Source: Chryseolinea sp. H1M3-3
GTDB taxonomy: Bacteria; Bacteroidota; Bacteroidia; Cytophagales; Cyclobacteriaceae
Reading direction: 5' to 3'
Length of the DNA: 64,000 nucleotides
Assembly: GCF_029360725.1 (NCBI RefSeq)
Contig: NZ_JARKMY010000002.1
Coordinates: forward strand, 496,001 to 560,000
Shown here: piece by piece, positions 17,146 to 24,259 of the stretch
Layout: every line of letters begins with the position of its first letter
Numbering within the stretch: position 1 is the stretch's first letter
Made by a program: the position numbers and the translations under genes
Notes under the pieces: model-generated
What the model was told of the DNA's origin: nothing
Database searches by the model: none
Seen by the model: only the letters and a program-made list of their open reading frames with translations

Positions 17146-17646
17146 ATGATTATTGTAGTTATGGGTCTTCCAGGCTCTGGGAAAAGTTATTTTGCTGAGA
17201 AGCTCTCAAGGCAATTGGAGGCAGTCTATATTAACAGTGATCAACTTCGGAATGCTCTGGGCGCTCGTGGCAAATATACTCCGGAAGACAAAATGGTGGT
17301 ATATAATGCAATGGCGGATAAGGCTCGTCATGCACTGGCGGATGGAAAAAGGGTTGTTGTGGACGCCACTTTTTACCAGCAGCGAATGGTGAATATTTTC
17401 AAAGATCTTGCAATGATGTACTTATCGCCAATATGTTTTATCAAAGTTGAAGCAGATGAAAACCTGATTCGATCACGGTTAACCAAATTGCGGCGTGATA
17501 GCGAAGCGGATTATAATGTTTATTTAAAAATAAAAAATCAATTTGAGAATCTTGGAGTACCCTATTTATCATTGCGGTCTGAGGAGAACAACATTCATGA
17601 AATGCTTGAATTAGCACTTGACTATATCGGACAGCTGCATGAATGA
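17146..17646 (+). CDS. P-loop AAA kinase (COG0645-like)
   Basis: This 166-residue kinase-like protein has Walker A at the very N-terminus (MGLPGSGKS, K13) and a VVVDATFYQQRM segment followed by RSRLTKLRRDSEADYNVYLKI, as in the Zeta-toxin/gluconate-kinase-like group COG0645. A TTG two codons upstream is a poorer start. The 3' end overlaps the next gene by 8 bp. In many proteobacteria and in Mycobacterium tuberculosis Rv2004c this domain is fused behind an aminoglycoside-phosphotransferase-like domain; here the two are separate, overlapping genes in the opposite order. The phosphorylated substrate is unknown. Confidence 0.82.
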   Translation: MIIVVMGLPGSGKSYFAEKLSRQLEAVYINSDQLRNALGARGKYTPEDKMVVYNAMADKARHALADGKRVVVDATFYQQRMVNIFKDLAMMYLSPICFIKVEADENLIRSRLTKLRRDSEADYNVYLKIKNQFENLGVPYLSLRSEENNIHEMLELALDYIGQLHE

Positions 17647-18640
17647 AATGCAGATAAAAAATCTTTCTGAAAGTGGATTTTATCTTGGTCAACCACTTCA
17701 TGCAGAAATAGAAGAAACACATATCTCATGGGTGTTATTTACCAAACAATATGCATTTAAAATAAAGAAGCCAGTTAGACTTTCTTTTCTGGATTTTTCT
17801 ACGTTGTCGAAGCGAAAGAAATATTGTTACCAGGAGCTAAAACTCAATCAGCGTTTTTCACCGATATACTTTGACGTCCTTCCTGTGTATAAGGATAATG
17901 ATGCCTGGCAGATAGGAGACGGACACGGTAAAGTTGTTGATTACGCTGTCTGGATGAAACGCCTGCTGTTTTCAAAACGAATGGATAAACTACTTATGCA
18001 AAATAAGGTAGAGAAGCGTAACGTTGTTTCTCTCGCAAAAGTAATTTCGAAATTTCATTCAAGTGCTGAAGTGATTAGTACGACTTTTAAAATAGGGAGC
18101 GCAAGTAAAAGCTTTAATGACATCCGCACAATTATAGGGTCTACAAAGAATCACCTTGGAACTGAATACGCTGCCATTATTCAACGATCGATTGAATGGA
18201 GTAATTTGTTTTTGAAAATACACGCGCCCCGTATGAAGGCGCGGATAGCGGAAGGGTTCACGCGCGATGTTCATGGCGATCTGCACAGCGGAAATATATT
18301 TTTGTATAAGGAACCAGTTCTATTTGACTGTATTGAATTTAATGATCAGTATAGATGCATCGACGTATTGAATGAAATTGCATTTTTGTGTATGGACCTG
18401 GAAGCTTATGGAAAGGGAAGCCTCGCCCATATTTTTAAACACGCTTATCAGCAGTACTCACACGCTTTTCAGGAGGAGGAGGACGAAAGAATATTTCAAT
18501 ATTATAAATGCTTTCGGGCAAACGTTCGGGCTAAAGTGCATGCGCTAGCCGCATTGCAGGAACACGATGATGAACAATATCAGCATCATGTGTCTGCTTG
18601 GAAAAATTATTTGCAACTAATGCAGCGTTACCTAAAGTAA
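17639..18640 (+). CDS. Aminoglycoside phosphotransferase-like kinase (COG2187)
   Basis: This 333-residue protein has a kinase fold of the COG2187 type. The catalytic loop is VHGDLHSGNIFL and the metal-binding segment FDCIEFN replaces DFG, followed by RCIDVLNEIAFLCMDLEAYG, which is typical of the group. The AFKIKKPVRLSFLDFSTLSKRKKYCYQELKLNQR segment near the N-terminus holds the conserved lysine and the EL-LN-R pattern. The ATG at 17639 overlaps the AAA kinase stop by 8 bp; a TTG at 17618 is less likely. The stop codon abuts the stop of the convergent hpf gene with no spacer. The substrate is unknown; drug resistance should not be assumed. Confidence 0.85.
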   Translation: MNEMQIKNLSESGFYLGQPLHAEIEETHISWVLFTKQYAFKIKKPVRLSFLDFSTLSKRKKYCYQELKLNQRFSPIYFDVLPVYKDNDAWQIGDGHGKVVDYAVWMKRLLFSKRMDKLLMQNKVEKRNVVSLAKVISKFHSSAEVISTTFKIGSASKSFNDIRTIIGSTKNHLGTEYAAIIQRSIEWSNLFLKIHAPRMKARIAEGFTRDVHGDLHSGNIFLYKEPVLFDCIEFNDQYRCIDVLNEIAFLCMDLEAYGKGSLAHIFKHAYQQYSHAFQEEEDERIFQYYKCFRANVRAKVHALAALQEHDDEQYQHHVSAWKNYLQLMQRYLK

Positions 18641-18961
18641 TTATTCCTTTAGTTCGGGAACATCGCCACCTTTATATTCTTTCTTAATATCGGTTATCTG
18701 GCGTTTCAAAGCCGTGACAACTTTGCTAGTAGCATCCTCGAATGAATGGCTTTGCCGGGCAGCGAACAAATCGTTTCCCCGTATTGCCAGTTTAATTTCG
18801 CATATCTTGTTTTCGCGAGTATCCGATTTGTCTATTTTCAGGGTAACATTACCTTCTAAAATATTATCGTTGAGCTGCTCAATTTTTTGCAGCTTATCTG
18901 TGACAAAATCTAAAAGTTTTTGATCGGCTTTGAATCCAGGAGTTTGAATATTGATTTTCAT
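18641..18961 (-). CDS. hpf: Ribosome hibernation promoting factor, short form
   Basis: This 106-residue protein is of the HPF/RaiA (YfiA) family, which binds the 30S decoding centre and silences ribosomes in slow growth. The family pattern is MKINIQTPGFKADQKLLDFVTDKLQKIEQL, then EGNVTLKIDKSD, KICEIKLAIRGNDLFAARQSHSFEDATSKVVTALKRQI. It lacks the C-terminal extension of long HPF, so it belongs to the short class. It is the last gene of a likely operon with the M50 protease and DUF2267 genes, all on the minus strand and all downstream of the palindrome at 20656. This fits a starvation or oxygen-limitation role. Confidence 0.9.
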   Translation of the reverse strand: MKINIQTPGFKADQKLLDFVTDKLQKIEQLNDNILEGNVTLKIDKSDTRENKICEIKLAIRGNDLFAARQSHSFEDATSKVVTALKRQITDIKKEYKGGDVPELKE

Positions 18962-19005
18962 TTCTAGTTGTTTTTAGGTTTTAGTTGCTTTTAATTGTTT
19001 GCTAC

Positions 19006-19455
19006 TTAAGAAGGAATCCAGGTGTTGAAAACTGCTTTTATTTCTTTCGGCAATGTTCCGAATGCTTGTTCCATTTCTGAAGGCGATACAAAGTCGGACA
19101 AAGTAATGATGACCGCCCGTAAATCTTGCAAAACATCGTCCATTGTACTAAAGTCACGCCAGGCGGCTTTGCCGTCTTCTTTAAGAATTTCATTTGCAAA
19201 TTCCTCCAACGTCTTGATCCTTTCATGTGGCTTGTGAAGTTTCCATCCATCCACATAAATAGATTTTAGCGCCATCGGAAGCTGCGCCAATATTTGCATG
19301 GACTCTTCTACCGTCAGGTATTTCCTTAAAACATGGAATGTGCTTCTTAAAATTCGGAAGGCACCATCGAGATCGTGGTTATTTCCCATGTTTTTTGCGA
19401 GCTTTCCAAGGAACTCATTTCCTTTGGACGCATATTTATCAAACTCGGTATTCAT
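19006..19455 (-). CDS. DUF2267 family protein
   Basis: This 149-residue helical protein contains the DUF2267 pattern twice: FLGKLAKNMGNNHDLDGAFRILRSTFHVLRKYLTVEESMQILAQLPMALKSIYVDGW, and a second, shorter copy ending VSPSEMEQAFGTLPKEIKAVFNTW. The family, related to winged-helix-like folds in some annotations, has no known function but often occurs next to USP, Hsp20 and M50/CBS proteins. It lies 12 bp after the M50 gene on the same strand and 44 bp before hpf. Confidence 0.88.
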   Translation of the reverse strand: MNTEFDKYASKGNEFLGKLAKNMGNNHDLDGAFRILRSTFHVLRKYLTVEESMQILAQLPMALKSIYVDGWKLHKPHERIKTLEEFANEILKEDGKAAWRDFSTMDDVLQDLRAVIITLSDFVSPSEMEQAFGTLPKEIKAVFNTWIPS

Positions 19456-19467
19456 AAATTTGGTGTT

Positions 19468-20586
19468 TTAGTTATTGTTTTTATTGGTAAGTGCTTTTTG
19501 AATTTGAAGAAATTCATCGATGTTTTCTTTGTCGAGATAACCTTGAAGGGCTCCATCAGCACCTACCAGGGCAATTTCTTTTTTTTCTTTCATTATTTTC
19601 CCTAGGGCTTCATCCAGGGGCATTTCTGGAGAAACGTAGAGCAGTTCTTTATTTTTGACATTTTCTACTGGCGTGTTTTCATTTTGCTCACGTAAGGCCT
19701 CGTAGATTTCTTCCCTGCTTAAGCTTCCGGTAGGCATCCCGTGATCCGTTACAATAAAGGTTTTGTTTTCGTCGCTTAACAATTTGTTTGCTGCCTCTTT
19801 TATTGTGATGTCATTTTCAACAAACGGAATTGTTTGAATCATCGCATCGTGTACCTTGAAATTTTTTAACAATGATTTGATTTCAGAAAAGTTTGCTTCT
19901 GATTTGGCTCCTGCAAAAATCAGTACCCCTATAAATATCAGAAAAGGATTGTATACAATTCCATAGAGAATAAATCCAATAGCAATGAGCTGACCCGTAC
20001 TTGCTGCTACACGGGTAGCTTTCAAATGACCGATCCGAAAGGACAACAACGCTCGGAATACACGTCCGCCATCCATGGGGAAGGAGGGTATCAGGTTAAA
20101 AAGTGCCAGTAAGAAATTTACCTGTATTAAGGAGGGAAGAAAACTCGCCGAACTGATAATGTCTAAATCTGAAACCGTCGCGCTACTTGTTACGGTCAAA
20201 ACAAGAAACAGTAGCCCGGCTAATATAAAGTTGACCATAGGCCCGGCGATAGCGATTAATAACTCTTCTTTCGGCTTCTCTGGAATTGACTCCAGTTGTG
20301 CAAGACCACCAATAGGTAACAATACAATGCTGTGAGTTTTAATATTGAAATATTTGGCAGTAAGTGCATGGCCAAATTCATGAAGCGTAATGCAGGCAAA
20401 AACGGCTAGCAAAAATATTACAGTCCAAACAATTTGTATCGGGTTAGTTTGCAGACTTAGGTGCGAGAAAATGACCCAGCCGATCAAAATGAAAAATGTC
20501 CAATGGACAAAGAGATTTATACCCATGATGCTTCCCAATCGCAAGGAATATTTCACACGGATTAAATTAGTGTTCGTGGAAGGCAT
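19468..20586 (-). CDS. Site-2-type M50 metalloprotease with CBS domains
   Basis: This 372-residue membrane protein belongs to the S2P/M50 intramembrane protease family. The zinc motif HEFGH is at residues 69-73, and the third ligand D172 lies in PSFPMDGGRVFRALL. Five to six hydrophobic segments occupy residues 20-240. The cytoplasmic C-terminus (about 245-370) has two CBS-like halves, the first with MIQTIPFVENDITIKEAANKLLSDENKTFIVTDHG, which would sense adenine nucleotides. It is similar in layout to the CBS-bearing S2P-like proteases (e.g. Rv2625c of M. tuberculosis). First gene of an operon with DUF2267 and hpf. Confidence 0.9.
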   Translation of the reverse strand: MPSTNTNLIRVKYSLRLGSIMGINLFVHWTFFILIGWVIFSHLSLQTNPIQIVWTVIFLLAVFACITLHEFGHALTAKYFNIKTHSIVLLPIGGLAQLESIPEKPKEELLIAIAGPMVNFILAGLLFLVLTVTSSATVSDLDIISSASFLPSLIQVNFLLALFNLIPSFPMDGGRVFRALLSFRIGHLKATRVAASTGQLIAIGFILYGIVYNPFLIFIGVLIFAGAKSEANFSEIKSLLKNFKVHDAMIQTIPFVENDITIKEAANKLLSDENKTFIVTDHGMPTGSLSREEIYEALREQNENTPVENVKNKELLYVSPEMPLDEALGKIMKEKKEIALVGADGALQGYLDKENIDEFLQIQKALTNKNNN

Positions 20587-20641
20587 GAATAATAGTTTTA
20601 AACAAACCTAATACGGCGGTAAGCGGTAAACTATGAGAACA

Positions 20642-20660
20642 GTCAGATGGCCATCCTGAC
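20642..20660. repeat. Near-perfect 19-bp palindrome upstream of the M50 protease gene
   Basis: GTCAGATGGCCATCCTGAC is palindromic (GTCAG...CTGAC around a central GGCC). It overlaps the FNR-type palindrome at 20656-20669 by sharing the CTGAC arm. It lies about 56-74 bp upstream of the M50 gene ATG, so it could be a second operator or a partner site. Confidence 0.35.
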
Positions 20661-20669
20661 AGAAGTCAT
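20656..20669. promoter_or_regulatory. FNR/CRP-type palindrome upstream of the M50-DUF2267-hpf operon
   Basis: CTGAC-AGAA-GTCAT matches TGAY-N4-RTCA exactly. Its centre is about 76 bp before the M50 gene ATG and 33 bp from a TAGTTTAC sequence on the minus strand (20633-20626) that partly matches TAnnTTTG. The spacing repeats that seen at osmC. Confidence 0.45.
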
Positions 20670-20716
20670 AAAATATTTGAAGAAACACTGGACCTGATAG
20701 ATGCGTTAGAAAAATA

Positions 20717-21220
20717 TTAAGAAGTTGAAGACGCTTCTTTTTGATGTAATTCTTCGAACGCAATTTTTGTCAGAATGGCATTGGTCTCTTTTTCCCATTC
20801 AAGAATTTCGTGAAGCAAGTCGCTAACGGTATCGAGATTCAATTTAATAGCAAAGGCAAGTGCCGCATTATACCCTGCCATCTTATAGTGGTTAATGCTT
20901 TGGAAACACGCCAATAGCACCACTTGACGAAGGGAATCTGATGCAGCATGTTCAAGCATGTAGTGAGTGTCTTTCAGCATCGTATCGATAACCTTGTTTT
21001 TCCTTTTGAAAGGTTCAACCAGTAGATAGCCGAAGGTTCGTTTAAGTTTAGTTCTTTTTTCAGCAGCCTGTTCGCCATACTTGTTAATGATATCTTTCAA
21101 TACATTAAGTGTCACGCCTTCACTGCATGCCGGGATAGCATGTTGGAGTTTTTTTTCCGCATCGTATAAGCCTTCAAGCTGGAATGCTAGTACTTCATTC
21201 AGGTTGCTGAGTCTTTTCAT
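20717..21220 (-). CDS. DUF892 ferritin-like protein (YciE/YciF type)
   Basis: This 167-residue helical protein is of the DUF892 family, with a ferritin-like four-helix bundle. The start LNEVLAFQLEGLYDAEKKLQHAIPACSEG matches the family (LYDAEKQL...), with further helices carrying EQAAEKRTKLKRTFG and YMLEHAASDSLRQVVLLACFQSINHYKMAGYNAAL; the family's usual H..E..Y metal-site residues are recognisable. Members are stress-induced and of unknown function. It lies downstream of the Hsp20 gene on the same strand but behind the hairpin at 21261-21322, so it may have its own promoter. Confidence 0.85.
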   Translation of the reverse strand: MKRLSNLNEVLAFQLEGLYDAEKKLQHAIPACSEGVTLNVLKDIINKYGEQAAEKRTKLKRTFGYLLVEPFKRKNKVIDTMLKDTHYMLEHAASDSLRQVVLLACFQSINHYKMAGYNAALAFAIKLNLDTVSDLLHEILEWEKETNAILTKIAFEELHQKEASSTS

Positions 21221-21260
21221 CTTAAAATTTTTAAGGTGTAGCGCAAGGTTGAAGTGAATG

Positions 21261-21322
21261 CAAAGAAATAGGTGCTTCTCTTTTATTTCTGCCCAATAGA
21301 AAAAGAGGTACCTATTTCTTTG
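21261..21322. terminator. Long inverted repeat / terminator behind hsp20
   Basis: The arms CAAAGAAATAGGT (21261-21273) and its exact complement (21310-21322) enclose further imperfect pairing around CTCTTTT/AAAAGAG. It lies 21 bp past the hsp20 stop on the minus strand and before the DUF892 gene. It is probably a transcription terminator or mRNA-stabilising hairpin; a regular poly-U tail is not clear. Confidence 0.55.
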
Positions 21323-21342
21323 TTAAGGTCTATGCGGTCCAC

Positions 21343-21801
21343 TTATGACACATTAATTTTCTTAACTGTTTTAGCTGTACTTTCTTTGGCTTTTGGCACT
21401 GTTACTTTAAGTATCCCGTTGTCATATTTCGCATCGATGTTATTCTCCTTTACATCATCTGGTAACGTAAAAGAGCGGGTGAACGAATTGAATGAATATT
21501 CCTTTCGTGAATAACCATTATCCTCACTTTTTTCTTCTTTTTGCTCTTCCTTTTCTGCGCTGATACTCAAGGTGTGATTATCAACTTCAATGTTAAAATC
21601 TTTTCTTTCGAGTCCGGGTGCTGCAACTTCCAATATGTATTCTTTTGGAGTTTCGCGTATGTTTACCGAGGGCACATTCACGCCTAGTCTTGAGCGTGTA
21701 AGATCCGATTCAATATCAAAAAAATCGCGATCTAATAGCGTTGAGGGCCAGTCTGACAGAAATCTGGACAAACCAGTCGTAGGTCTTAATGATAAATTCA
21801 T
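21343..21801 (-). CDS. Hsp20 / alpha-crystallin family small heat-shock protein
   Basis: This 152-residue ATP-independent holdase has a short N-terminal arm with FLSDWPSTLLDRDFFD and an alpha-crystallin domain at about 45-140. The signature runs through VPSVNIRETPKEYILEVAAPGLERKDFNIEVDNHTLSISAEKEEQ and the A-x-x-x-n-G-(I/V)-L motif (AKYDNGILKVTVPKA). The C-terminus ends KKINVS, where I-x-V probably serves as the oligomerisation anchor. It lies in a divergent pair with the alcohol dehydrogenase gene across a 256-bp intergenic region that contains the FNR-type site at 21966. Confidence 0.95.
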   Translation of the reverse strand: MNLSLRPTTGLSRFLSDWPSTLLDRDFFDIESDLTRSRLGVNVPSVNIRETPKEYILEVAAPGLERKDFNIEVDNHTLSISAEKEEQKEEKSEDNGYSRKEYSFNSFTRSFTLPDDVKENNIDAKYDNGILKVTVPKAKESTAKTVKKINVS

Positions 21802-21965
21802 AGTCTTAAAATTTAAATGTTTATTTTTTTACTGTGCTGCTAAAATAGAGTGGTTGTGGTAACCGTGTCTATGCAATTTGTTAGAAGAAAAAATGATTTT
21901 TAGCAGTGCCGGTTTTGCAGGTTCAAATGGCTTCCAGGACATAGCTAATGAGTACAAATAACAAG

Positions 21966-21979
21966 ATGATGTTCATCAC
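21966..21979. promoter_or_regulatory. FNR/CRP-type palindrome upstream of alcohol dehydrogenase
   Basis: ATGAT-GTTC-ATCAC has the full FNR core TGAT-N4-ATCA. Its centre is about 85 bp before the ATG of the dehydrogenase gene and 28 bp before a TACATTTC box at 21997-22004. This is the best FNR-like match in the window. A weaker copy with one core mismatch is at 21893-21906 toward hsp20. Confidence 0.55.
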
Positions 21980-21996
21980 AAATTCGAAAAATCAAC

Positions 21997-22004
21997 TACA
22001 TTTC
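21997..22004 (+). promoter_or_regulatory. Candidate -7 promoter box for alcohol dehydrogenase
   Basis: TACATTTC differs from TAnnTTTG only in the last base. It would give a transcript start near 22008 and a 50-bp leader. Its position just downstream of the palindrome at 21966 fits activation rather than repression. Prediction by eye. Confidence 0.4.
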
Positions 22005-22057
22005 AATACATTGTCTGATTCAAGGTCTGACATTGGTTCATACACTATACATTCAAT

Positions 22058-23086
22058 ATGAAAGCACTGGTGTTAAGAAGGGTTTGTGATCTTCTTACGG
22101 AATTTGCTCCGTTGAAAATGGTTGACTTACCGACACCGCAGCCCGGCTCAAATGAAATCCTTATCAAGGTTTCCTGCTGTGGAGTCTGTCATACGGAACT
22201 GGATGAAATAGAAGGTCGAACACCACCTTCACATTATCCTATGGTTTTGGGGCATCAGGTAGTTGGTAATGTTTATTCCAGGGGAACGGATGCCTCCAGA
22301 TTTAGTGATGGAACTCGCGTAGGCATAGCTTGGATATTTTCAGCATGTGGCTCGTGTGAATTTTGTAAAAACAAATTGGAAAATCTTTGCCCTGATTTCA
22401 AAGGAACAGGTAGAGACGCATCGGGGGGATATGCCGAATACATAATTGTTCATGAGAAATTCGCTTACGCAATACCAGAGATTTTTTCAGATGCAGAAGC
22501 TGCACCACTGTTGTGCGCGGGCGCCATTGGTTATCGTTCGCTGAAGTTATCGCAACTTCAAAATCATCAGACGTTAGGACTCAGTGGTTTCGGGGCATCA
22601 GGACACCTTGTGTTGAAAATGACCCGTTATTTATTTCCTGATTCAAAAATTATTGTATTCGCAAGAAGGAAACAAGAACAAGATTTCGCGATGGCTCTCG
22701 GTGCAAATTGGGCGGGAGATATTTCTGATGTGCCACCTTATCGGGCAAACGCAATAATTGACACAACACCCGTTTGGAAAAATATTGTTGAATCCATGAG
22801 GCATTTGAAGCCAGCGGGGCGTTTAATTATTAATGCAATTCGTAAAGAAAAAAATGATAAGAGCGTGTTGCTTAATTTAAGTTATCAGGATCATTTGTGG
22901 ATGGAAAAAGAAATTAAGAGCGTAGCGAATATTTCACGGCAGGATGTGGAAGAATTTTTAGCGCTTGCGGCACAAATTCCGATCAAACCGGAAATTCAAA
23001 CTTACCCGTTCGATCAGGCGAACGAGGCCCTATACGATCTGAAGCATAAGCATGTAAAGGGTGCTAAGGTATTGGTGATGAAATAG
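22058..23086 (+). CDS. Zinc-dependent alcohol dehydrogenase, AdhP/AdhA-like
   Basis: This 342-residue medium-chain dehydrogenase has catalytic zinc residues C41/C44 region (CCGVCHTELDEIEG) and GHQVVG (H66), and a structural zinc site with C97, C100, C103 and C111 (ACGSCEFCKNKLENLC). The cofactor motif GLSGFGASGH follows PLLCAGAIGYRSLKL, which is typical of the AdhP/propanol-preferring branch. The usual GHE of the family reads GHQ here, as in some of these subgroup members. The likely reaction is NAD(P)-linked interconversion of short alcohols and aldehydes, useful for redox balance without oxygen, matching the FNR-like site upstream. Convergent with the small membrane protein gene at 23177. 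Confidence 0.88.
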   Translation: MKALVLRRVCDLLTEFAPLKMVDLPTPQPGSNEILIKVSCCGVCHTELDEIEGRTPPSHYPMVLGHQVVGNVYSRGTDASRFSDGTRVGIAWIFSACGSCEFCKNKLENLCPDFKGTGRDASGGYAEYIIVHEKFAYAIPEIFSDAEAAPLLCAGAIGYRSLKLSQLQNHQTLGLSGFGASGHLVLKMTRYLFPDSKIIVFARRKQEQDFAMALGANWAGDISDVPPYRANAIIDTTPVWKNIVESMRHLKPAGRLIINAIRKEKNDKSVLLNLSYQDHLWMEKEIKSVANISRQDVEEFLALAAQIPIKPEIQTYPFDQANEALYDLKHKHVKGAKVLVMK

Positions 23087-23176
23087 CGTGCGCTAATATC
23101 CATGCAATGTTACGTATCGGAAATTACACGTGTTTAACGGTACGGCTGATGACCAATGGATACCCACCAGAAACGT

Positions 23177-23440
23177 TTAATGTTTAAGGGGTGCCTTCAC
23201 ATCGTTGACAAACGCAGTAACCTCTTTTCCCTTAGGTACATAATTTTTCTCCCAGCGGCGAACAAAGAAAAATACAATCGTAATGATGGCGATGAGAATG
23301 AAGTAAATAAAAATCCTGGTGATCCGTTTTAATTTAACATCTCGTTCATGGCGCGCCATGATATCTCCATAGTTCCGGTGTTGCGCTATTCTTCCGGCAC
23401 TTATCTTTTGTCTTCTCAAACGTATTTCATTCCTTCCCAT
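23177..23440 (-). CDS. Small single-pass membrane protein
   Basis: This 87-residue protein has a strongly basic N-terminal half (RLRRQKISAGRIAQHRNYG... KLKRITR), then one membrane helix (IFIYFILIAIITIVFFFV, about 46-63) and a short outer tail. There are no zinc-type cysteines, so it is not a ZAS anti-sigma factor. Its ATG lies inside the 3' end of the ECF sigma gene (14-bp overlap), so the two are cotranscribed and probably translationally coupled. A role in controlling the sigma factor is possible from position alone. No homologue is recognised. Confidence 0.7.
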   Translation of the reverse strand: MGRNEIRLRRQKISAGRIAQHRNYGDIMARHERDVKLKRITRIFIYFILIAIITIVFFFVRRWEKNYVPKGKEVTAFVNDVKAPLKH

Positions 23441-23993
23441 CGTACTTGATACGTAAATTAAAACTTTTTCGTAACCTGTCTAAGGCTCTGTACGTCCTCA
23501 TTTTTGCCCCGCTTTCTGTTATCTCAAGGATGAATGCGATCTCTTTAAAATCTTTGTCTTCAAAGAACCGAAGTTCCAACACTTGAAGCATTTCAGTCGG
23601 CAGCTCTTTTAGAAAGTTCATTAACCGATGAATTATTTCTTCATCATATTCTTCGTTAGCCTGCTCTATTAATTCGCGGATACGAACTTCTTCAATGCTA
23701 AAAACTTTGGTATGCTTTTGCTTCCGGTAATGTTTGTTTACTTCGTTGCTTGCTATTTTATATAACCATGCAGAAAAAGGAACTCCCCGGAATTGATATC
23801 GATCCACATTTTTCAACGCGATAAGAAATGTTTGCGAACATAAGTCTGCAGTCAATTCTTCATCATCGGTTTGACGATAGATAAAATTAAAAATGCGGTC
23901 GAAATATTTTTCGTACAGTTCTCCAAATGCCTGTGGATTTTTTTTGGATCGGTCTAGGATCGAATACTCTTGGCGTATCTCAGCTTCGGACAT
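23427..23993 (-). CDS. ECF-type RNA polymerase sigma factor
   Basis: This 188-residue sigma-70 family member has regions 2 and 4. Region 2 is FGELYEKYFDRIFNFIYRQTDDEELTADLCSQTFLIALKNVDRYQFRGVPFSAWLYKIASNEVNKHYRKQK; region 4 is LKELPTEMLQVLELRFFEDKDFKEIAFILEITESGAKMRTYRALDRLRK, with the helix-turn-helix near its end. It lacks region 3, as expected for ECF sigmas. A classical FecR-type anti-sigma is not adjacent; instead a small basic membrane protein overlaps its 3' end. The target genes are not predictable from the window. Divergent from the two-component sensor at 24260 across 266 bp. Confidence 0.92.
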   Translation of the reverse strand: MSEAEIRQEYSILDRSKKNPQAFGELYEKYFDRIFNFIYRQTDDEELTADLCSQTFLIALKNVDRYQFRGVPFSAWLYKIASNEVNKHYRKQKHTKVFSIEEVRIRELIEQANEEYDEEIIHRLMNFLKELPTEMLQVLELRFFEDKDFKEIAFILEITESGAKMRTYRALDRLRKSFNLRIKYDGKE

Positions 23994-24259
23994 GCGGACG
24001 AATTACATACAAAGAATGCAAAAGTAGGAGTAAAGTCACAGGCTTCAAGTTTAAGGTTTCGTCAAAACCTTTTGCACCCGCAGTTATTTTCAAACTTTAC
24101 TTTAAAACGCCCAGTGTTGGTCGTAAATTCTAGAAAATTTCTGTTATCTGAGCGGCTTTTAGCGTACAATACGAGGGTAGGGGGCCAGGATTTAATTATC
24201 CCGTATAAAGGGGTATTACGTATCTTGGTAATTACCTGAACTTTGTAAAGGTGTAACGT

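Noticed and set aside
17639-18640. Aminoglycoside resistance gene
   Set aside because: The protein has the kinase fold but belongs to the COG2187 group found beside COG0645 kinases, not to known drug-modifying enzymes.
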